Of a DNA stretch of 64,000 nucleotides, positions 59,580 through 64,000 are shown in pieces; the first letter of the stretch is position 1, and each line of letters opens with the position of its first letter. The notes beneath the pieces are model-generated. The model saw nothing but the letters and a program-made list of their open reading frames with translations, did not search any database and was not told where the DNA came from. Both the position numbers and the translations under genes were made by a program. Source of the DNA: Rhodococcus erythropolis NBRC 15567 (GTDB taxonomy: Bacteria > Actinomycetota > Actinomycetes > Mycobacteriales > Mycobacteriaceae); contig NZ_BCRM01000001.1 of NCBI RefSeq assembly GCF_001552595.1, positions 1,178,001 to 1,242,000 on the forward strand. Reading direction: 5' to 3'.

Positions 59580-59611
59580 TGCGATAATAGTTACTGCACT
59601 AATCAATCTGG
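59567..59611. promoter_or_regulatory. Dyad overlapping the ctaD stop and the MarR promoter
   Basis: Perfect 16-nt arms (CCAGATTGATTAGTGC and its complement) with a 13-nt spacer. The left arm encodes the last ctaD residues and the TAG stop (59577-59579). The right arm ends 14 bp before the MarR start codon. The spacer side carries the GTGCA-TAACTATTA-type motif. It can act as operator, as ctaD terminator, or both. Confidence 0.75.
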
Positions 59612-59624
59612 TAACATCGGATTC

Positions 59625-60098
59625 ATGACGACGAAGGCTCCGCAGACGCAGATGGACGATCCGCTGGCTCTCGACCGGCAGGTGTGTTTTGCACTTGCGG
59701 TCGCGAACCGGGCAGTCCTGTCCGTCTACCGGCCACTGCTCGAGCCGATGGGCCTCACACATCCCCAGTATCTGGTGATGCTTGCCCTGTGGGGGAAGTC
59801 GCCGATGGCGGTCAAGGAAATCGGGCAGGCATTGCAGCTCGATTCGCCGACACTCTCGCCGCTCCTCAAGCGACTCGAGGCGTCCGGGTTGATCACGCGA
59901 ACCCGTAGCCGCGCCGACGAACGTCAACTCGACGTCGACCTCACCGAAGCCGGTGTGGCACTGCGTGACGAGGCGGAGAAGATCCCGCCGGCGGTTGTCG
60001 CGAAGCTCGGCGTCAGCCTCGCCGAACTCGAAGAACTCCACAACGTTCTGACGCGGGTCAACGAGGCCGCGCTCCGCGCCGGCGCTTTGGACCAATGA
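59625..60098 (+). CDS. OhrR-type MarR family redox regulator
   Basis: A 157-residue MarR regulator of the OhrR group. LALDRQVCFALAVANRAVLS carries Cys21 at the place of the peroxide-sensing Cys of OhrR, followed by the family helix YRPLLEPMGLTHPQYLVMLA and the winged HTH (IGQALQLDSPTLSPLLKRLE, TRTRSRADERQLDVDLTEAG). Oxidation of that Cys by organic peroxides releases DNA in known members. No ohr gene is adjacent; instead ctaD lies upstream and a related motif precedes ctaD. AACATCGG-type spacing makes its own ribosome binding site weak. Confidence 0.88.
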   Translation: MTTKAPQTQMDDPLALDRQVCFALAVANRAVLSVYRPLLEPMGLTHPQYLVMLALWGKSPMAVKEIGQALQLDSPTLSPLLKRLEASGLITRTRSRADERQLDVDLTEAGVALRDEAEKIPPAVVAKLGVSLAELEELHNVLTRVNEAALRAGALDQ

Positions 60099-60108
60099 GA
60101 GAAATGTG

Positions 60109-60570
60109 ATGACCACATCTGAAAGAAACGTGACGACTGCGTCAAGACCGATGCGTACCGAACAGGTGACTTCCGTGACTTCCAAAAAGCAACGCACGAG
60201 CCCGAATCCCCTTCAGTGGTTGGGTTATTCAGTGGGGCGCAAGTTACCCGATTCGATGCAGGACTGGGTGCGAAACGACCTGATCGGTGACTGGGCTGTG
60301 CCACGTCACCTGATCCGCAGCATGGTGCCGTTCATTCCCGTCTTCGCGGCCTTCATGCTCTTCCCCGGGCCGTGGGCCCTGCGGGCGTCGATGGTGCTGC
60401 TCGGAGTGCTTCTGGCGCTGTTCTATTCGGTCTCCTACATGGCTCAGAACAGGTCGCGTCGCCTCGAGCGTCACGGTTTGCCTTCCGACCTCGAGAACCC
60501 GAAGAAGGTCTCGCGCCACGACGCCGAGAAGGCCGCCTACGAGAAGTTGCACGGCGGCCCCGCGACCTAG
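60109..60570 (+). CDS. DUF5313 family membrane protein
   Basis: A 153-residue protein with two adjacent membrane segments (HLIRSMVPFIPVFAAFMLFP and LRASMVLLGVLLALFYSVSY) and a basic cytoplasmic end (NRSRRLERHGLPSDLENPKK). PNPLQWLGYSVGRKLPDSMQ and the following WVRNDLIGD match the DUF5313 pattern of mycobacteria and relatives. The function is unknown. It starts 10 bp after the OhrR-type gene and is probably co-transcribed. A GTG at 60106 and a later ATG are alternative starts. Confidence 0.8.
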   Translation: MTTSERNVTTASRPMRTEQVTSVTSKKQRTSPNPLQWLGYSVGRKLPDSMQDWVRNDLIGDWAVPRHLIRSMVPFIPVFAAFMLFPGPWALRASMVLLGVLLALFYSVSYMAQNRSRRLERHGLPSDLENPKKVSRHDAEKAAYEKLHGGPAT

Positions 60571-60579
60571 ACGCTTCGG

Positions 60580-61602
60580 TCAGATGCCGTGAAGGGCGCT
60601 GCCGCCGTTCATCTCGCAGACGCCCTGCTCCATGGCCGCCGAGAAACCACCTTCAGGGTCGGTCGAGCGAAGAGCCGATTCGACGTCCTGCTCTACCAGG
60701 TATCCGTTGATTGCGATCGCCGCGGTTGAACCTGCAGCCGCAGCATTGATTACCTGTGCGCGAGGGTCGACGACGTTGCCGGCGCCCCAGATACCGGGAA
60801 CACTGGTGGCGCCGGAATGATCGACAGCCACGAATCCCGTGGGGCTGGCTTTGCAGCCGAGTCGCGTCAGATGTGCGTCGTTCGGAACGAAACGCGGCGC
60901 AACGAACAGTGCTGAGCGCGCAACCAGTTGGCCGTTGTCGAGTTCGACGGCTTTCAGTTTGCTTTTCTCGCAGACCAATCCAGATACCGATCCGTCGGCA
61001 ACCGTCACTCCTCGGGCAGCCAGTCGCGCGCGTTCGTCGGGGGTGAGCGAGATATTGTCGGGGAAGAACGTCACATCCGACGACCACTGTCGGAGTAGAA
61101 ACGCCTGGTGAAGTGACATCTCGCGAGCGTCGCCGCCGAGAACGCCGATCGGTTGGTCGCTGATCTCGTACGCATGGCAGTACGGGCAATGGAGCACGCT
61201 TTGCCCCCAAAGCTCCTCGATTCCTGGTATTTCCGGGAGTGAATCCCGTAGGCCGGTGGCAACCAGCACAGTGCGAGTTTCGAGCGTCGTGCCTCCCGAC
61301 AGTTCGACGACAAAGCCGGGTTCGATACCGCGCCAGGAGATGTCGACTACGTCGTCGCGTTTGAATTCGACTCCGTACGTCTGTAATTCGCTGCGTCCGA
61401 CGGCGAGCAACTCACCTGGCGCCATGCCGTCTCGTGAGAGGAAGCCGTGCATGTGTGCTGCCGGTGTGTTGCGCGGTTTGCCGGAATCGATGACGGCGAC
61501 CGAGCGCCGAGCACGACCCAACACCAGGGCTGCACTGAGTCCGGCGGCGCCACCGCCGACGATCACGGCGTCGAGGATCTCTGTTTCAGTGTGTGTTCGC
61601 AT
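60580..61602 (-). CDS. Thioredoxin reductase-like NAD(P)/FAD oxidoreductase
   Basis: A 340-residue flavoprotein with the thioredoxin reductase layout. The FAD motif DAVIVGGGAAGLSAALVLGR is at the start, a CxxC redox pair (LHCPYCHAYEI) is in the middle, the NADPH region is IGVLGGDAREMSLHQAFLLR, and the FAD-closing GIWGAGNVVDPRAQVINAAA is near the end. The CPYC pair differs from the usual CATC of housekeeping TrxB. No thioredoxin is adjacent. It is divergent from an XRE-cupin regulator, which probably controls it. The ATG at 61602 was chosen. Confidence 0.88.
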   Translation of the reverse strand: MRTHTETEILDAVIVGGGAAGLSAALVLGRARRSVAVIDSGKPRNTPAAHMHGFLSRDGMAPGELLAVGRSELQTYGVEFKRDDVVDISWRGIEPGFVVELSGGTTLETRTVLVATGLRDSLPEIPGIEELWGQSVLHCPYCHAYEISDQPIGVLGGDAREMSLHQAFLLRQWSSDVTFFPDNISLTPDERARLAARGVTVADGSVSGLVCEKSKLKAVELDNGQLVARSALFVAPRFVPNDAHLTRLGCKASPTGFVAVDHSGATSVPGIWGAGNVVDPRAQVINAAAAGSTAAIAINGYLVEQDVESALRSTDPEGGFSAAMEQGVCEMNGGSALHGI

Positions 61603-61634
61603 GAGCACAGATTGCTCGCGGAGGAGGTTCGTCA

Positions 61635-61648
61635 GCAACTAATGTTGC
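61635..61648. promoter_or_regulatory. Dyad between the flavoprotein and XRE-cupin genes
   Basis: GCAAC and GTTGC form perfect arms around TAAT, 33 bp from both divergent start codons. It is a candidate operator for the XRE-cupin regulator. Confidence 0.5.
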
Positions 61649-61680
61649 CATTTCTGGGAATCGTCGTCAGACTCGGCACC

Positions 61681-62268
61681 ATGAATGTCAACGGTCCGCA
61701 CATCGATGCCGCCATCTCGCAGATCGGCGCGCGCCTCAAACGCATTCGTACACAGAGGAACGTCACGCTCACAGCGCTGTCCGAGTCCACCGGTATTTCG
61801 AAGAGCACCCTGTCGAGGCTCGAAGCGGGGGAGCGTCGACCCAGTCTGGAGTTGCTGCTTCCGATCGCGCTTGCCCACCAAGTGCCGTTGGACCAACTGG
61901 TGGCGGCACCACAGGTCGCCGATCCACGTATCCAGAGTGCGCCTCGAAGCGTCAGTGGGCGAACGGTATTGCCGCTGACTCGGCAACCAGGTGGGCTGCA
62001 GGCATTCAAGATGACCATCCCGGCAAGCCAGACGGACCCCGACCCGCAAGTGCACGACGGCTACGAATGGCTGTACGTCTTGTCGGGGAGGTTGCGGTTG
62101 GTGTTGGCCGATCACGACATCGTGATGGGTACGGGTGAAGCTGCTGAATTCGACACCCGAAACCCGCATTGGTTCGGTAGTGACGGCGGCGGCCCGGTCG
62201 AGGTACTGAGTCTGTTCGGCCCCCAAGGAGAACGCATCCACGTACGGGCCAAGCCTTCGCCGAAGTGA
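61681..62268 (+). CDS. XRE-family regulator with a cupin sensor domain
   Basis: A 195-residue regulator. The N-terminal HTH (IGARLKRIRTQRNVTLTALS, ESTGISKSTLSRLEAGERRP, residues about 15-70) is followed by a cupin domain (about 110-185: VHDGYEWLYVLSGRLRLVLA, DTRNPHWFGSDGGGPVEVLS). Such proteins sense a small ligand in the cupin and control a neighbouring gene. The divergent flavoprotein gene is the likely target. The ATG at 61681 was chosen; the frame remains open upstream. Confidence 0.9.
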   Translation: MNVNGPHIDAAISQIGARLKRIRTQRNVTLTALSESTGISKSTLSRLEAGERRPSLELLLPIALAHQVPLDQLVAAPQVADPRIQSAPRSVSGRTVLPLTRQPGGLQAFKMTIPASQTDPDPQVHDGYEWLYVLSGRLRLVLADHDIVMGTGEAAEFDTRNPHWFGSDGGGPVEVLSLFGPQGERIHVRAKPSPK

Positions 62269-62324
62269 TGGCCAGTCATACTTTCATTCGATGCTGCCGG
62301 AAGGGAAGAGGACAGTGAGGATCC

Positions 62325-62783
62325 GTGCGAATCGAAATTGACGACCTGAGTCGGGATGTGGTCCGTGCTCTACTGACCGAACATCTCGCCGACATGCATG
62401 CGACCTCGCCCGCGGACAGCGTTCACGCGCTGGACATCACCGGGCTGACGGATAGCTCCGTGACCATGTGGACGCTGTGGAGCGAAGGTGACGAGCTACT
62501 CGGTTGTGTTGCACTCAAGGAACGGTCGTCGACCGGTGGCGAGATCAAGTCGATGCGAACCTCATCGGTAGCTCGAGGGCGTGGCGTGGGTACGCGACTT
62601 CTTCAACACGTCGTGGACGAGTCGAGACAACGAGGTTACCGGCAACTCGAATTGGAGACCGGCACACAGGACTTCTTCGATCCGGCACGCCGACTGTATG
62701 CGAGATTCGGGTTCGTCCCGTCTCCACCGTTCGGAAACTACCGCGAAGATCCGAACAGTGCATTCTTCGTTCTCACCCTGTGA
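62325..62783 (+). CDS. GNAT family N-acetyltransferase
   Basis: A 152-residue single-domain GNAT enzyme. The acetyl-CoA site is MRTSSVARGRGVGTRLLQHV (R-x-x-G-x-G/A pattern), followed by GYRQLELETGTQDFFDPARR and LYARFGFVPSPPF. The layout is that of the PhnO/YedL-like group that acetylates small amines or protein N-termini; the substrate is unknown. The GTG start is at 62325. It ends 7 bp from the convergent kinase gene. Confidence 0.9.
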   Translation: MRIEIDDLSRDVVRALLTEHLADMHATSPADSVHALDITGLTDSSVTMWTLWSEGDELLGCVALKERSSTGGEIKSMRTSSVARGRGVGTRLLQHVVDESRQRGYRQLELETGTQDFFDPARRLYARFGFVPSPPFGNYREDPNSAFFVLTL

Positions 62784-62790
62784 GCAGCTC

Positions 62791-63333
62791 TCATTCGGTG
62801 AACATTCTGGCAGTTATTCGTCGTACTGCGCTCTCGGAGTTCATGATTGCGGTGTCGAGCACGAGCCGTTCCGTGGTCCACGGCTCGTAGTCTCGATCCA
62901 GGATTTCCTGCCACGTAGGTAGTACAAGATCCGGGATGTCGACGACTCGCCGTTCTGCGCGTCTGCGATGCTCGTCGGGATCCGAACAGATGACTTCGAC
63001 ACTGAGCAAGCGCGCCGAATTATGTTGTGCGGTAGCGGACCAGGCGTTTCGTGTCGCCTCGACTGGGTTGACGCATTCGACCACGACCGAGAGTCCCAGT
63101 CGCAATTGTTCGGCGGCGAGCGCGTACCCGGTGATGTATCCGGCGGTCCCGGATACATCAGCGATACCGCTGCGGATCAGCGACTGTTCGATGGTATCGA
63201 TCCGCACGTAGGGGATCTTGTGATGCTGAGCAAGCACCCGCGCGATCGTCGATTTGCCGGTGGCCGGCAAACCACCGATCACGACCAGTGCCGCGTCGGC
63301 CGACGGCTGGGGGTTGTGTACGGCATCCACCAT
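62791..63333 (-). CDS. Small P-loop kinase-like ATPase
   Basis: A 180-residue protein of the AAA_33/zeta-toxin-like kinase group. Walker A is VVIGGLPATGKSTIARVLAQ, the next acidic site is in YVRIDTIEQSL, and the lid region with Arg residues is EHRRRAERRVVDIPDLVLPT. Such proteins phosphorylate small molecules or nucleic acid substrates. No antitoxin is adjacent, so a toxin role is not supported. Cytoplasmic. It stands upstream of the MHYT gene on the other side of 53 bp of spacer. Confidence 0.85.
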   Translation of the reverse strand: MVDAVHNPQPSADAALVVIGGLPATGKSTIARVLAQHHKIPYVRIDTIEQSLIRSGIADVSGTAGYITGYALAAEQLRLGLSVVVECVNPVEATRNAWSATAQHNSARLLSVEVICSDPDEHRRRAERRVVDIPDLVLPTWQEILDRDYEPWTTERLVLDTAIMNSESAVRRITARMFTE

Positions 63334-63386
63334 CCCCGCAATGTACGGGGCGTCGTCGATTCACATCGACTCGCCCCGTACTCCTC

Positions 63387-64000
63387 TCAGTTCGAGGTCG
63401 CGAACTCTCGTGCTTCGAACGCCAGGTCGTCGGCGGCGGATTCCATCCGTGCCGTCGCACGGTTGGGTGCTGTCAGCACGGCGACAATCGGAACTGCCAA
63501 CGCCAGCAGGCCGAGAACGAAGACAGGGAAGAGGAATGAGAACACTTCGAGTCCCTGCGGCGCCGGGGCTGCCGCGTCGTGAACAACCTCGACTGCGGCC
63601 ATTCCGGTGTAGTGCATACCGACGACGGCGATGCCCATGATGATTCCGGCGACAAAACGCAGAATCGTGGACTCGAGCACCATGGTGAACCACAGTGCAG
63701 CGGTTCCGGCGACGACTGCGATGAGAACCGACAATGCAACGAAGAGCAGGTCGTAGTGGATCTCACCCTGAAAGCGCAAGGCGCGCATGCCGGTGTAATG
63801 CATGATGTTCACGGCGAGACCGGTCACCACGCCGCCGATCAGAAGCCGCGTCCAGCGGAATTCGGTCCCGATGATCAGCAGACCGACAAAAACAGCACCT
63901 ACTGAGATGATCGCGGAGATCACGGTCCATCCGAGGTTGTATCGAATGGGACTGCCGGGGACTGCAAAGCCGAGCATGGCGATGAAGTGCATCAGCCAGA
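63387..64000 (-). CDS. MHYT-domain membrane protein (N-terminus beyond window)
   Basis: A partial membrane protein of at least 203 residues whose 5' end lies beyond base 64000. Three MHYT-type repeats are seen: LMHFIAMLGF at the window edge, NIMHYTGMRAL and VGMHYTGMAAV, each within or next to a membrane helix. The repeats carry the Met and His that are thought to bind copper or sense oxygen, CO or NO. The C-terminal end (LTAPNRATARMESAADDLAF) is soluble, without a GGDEF or kinase domain. It is therefore probably a stand-alone MHYT protein. Confidence 0.9.
   Translation of the reverse strand, partial: WLMHFIAMLGFAVPGSPIRYNLGWTVISAIISVGAVFVGLLIIGTEFRWTRLLIGGVVTGLAVNIMHYTGMRALRFQGEIHYDLLFVALSVLIAVVAGTAALWFTMVLESTILRFVAGIIMGIAVVGMHYTGMAAVEVVHDAAAPAPQGLEVFSFLFPVFVLGLLALAVPIVAVLTAPNRATARMESAADDLAFEAREFATSN

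Noticed and set aside
62791-63333. Zeta-type toxin of a toxin-antitoxin pair
   Set aside because: Only the P-loop kinase fold is supported. There is no small antitoxin gene next to it.
1-64000. CRISPR arrays, prophage, integrases, transposases, tRNA or rRNA genes
   Set aside because: No regularly spaced repeat-spacer pattern, no transposase or phage protein and no tRNA-like cloverleaf or rRNA stretch was seen while reading both strands.

Overview
The window looks like chromosome from a mycolic-acid actinobacterium, most likely Rhodococcus (erythropolis/qingshengii-like). This is inferred from the high GC content, frequent GTG starts, and families typical of Corynebacteriales: a PrrAB-like two-component pair, an AccD3-type carboxylase of 495 residues, a mycofactocin-type SDR, a DUF5313 protein and an Rv1473-like ABC-F protein. 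I see no rRNA, tRNA, CRISPR array, phage or transposase gene. The gene content is mostly core and soft-accessory metabolism with many TetR-type regulators.

Layout. 1-1.2 kb: the 3' end of citrate synthase and an FKBP isomerase. 1.2-3.8 kb: a DrrAB-like ABC exporter with a divergent TetR gene and a shared operator. 3.8-9.2 kb: a glycerol module, with a SorC-type regulator divergent from glpF-glpK-glpD and perfect palindromes between them. 9.2-13.8 kb: a four-gene operon of two paralogous lipoproteins, a response regulator and a histidine kinase, next to a lipoprotein with a duplicated Cys motif and a short sigma-like protein. 13.8-20.3 kb: an acetoin-dehydrogenase-type operon (E1 alpha, E1 beta, E2, E3) followed by an AcoR-like GAF regulator that appears frameshifted. 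Identically spaced GCAAC direct repeats lie before both acoA and the regulator. 20.3-26.7 kb: LtrA, a flavin-reductase remnant, a membrane protein with a kinase-like domain, PPK2 and an aldo/keto reductase. 27-31.3 kb: a SulP-carbonic anhydrase fusion and prrAB.

31.4-40.3 kb: four TetR genes beside transporters, a photolyase or a DUF1304 protein, each with a recognisable dyad, plus an acetyltransferase remnant. 40.5-49.6 kb: an SDR, propionyl-CoA synthetase, an MFS pump, AccD3 with a membrane partner, and a NatAB-like ABC exporter. 49.6-57.6 kb: an HTH/membrane-protein pair, a VOC-TetR pair, two aldo/keto reductases, an ABC-F protein, a methyltransferase and an Old Yellow Enzyme homologue. 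57.8-64 kb: a cytochrome oxidase subunit I gene linked to an OhrR-type MarR regulator, DUF5313, a thioredoxin-reductase-like flavoprotein divergent from an XRE-cupin regulator, a GNAT enzyme, a small P-loop kinase and a truncated MHYT-domain protein.

Across the window there is a 44-50 bp perfect-arm palindrome present three times (near 1.16, 20.25 and 54.8 kb), always at gene 3' ends. The copy at 20.25 kb provides the stop codon and last residues of both convergent genes. The leads I consider strongest are this palindrome family, the GCAAC repeats of the acetoin module, the motif shared by ctaD and the OhrR-type gene, the lipoprotein/two-component/sigma cluster, and two decayed gene remnants with no usable start codon. 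I found no clear anti-phage or secondary-metabolite system. All family assignments were made by reading sequence, without database searches.
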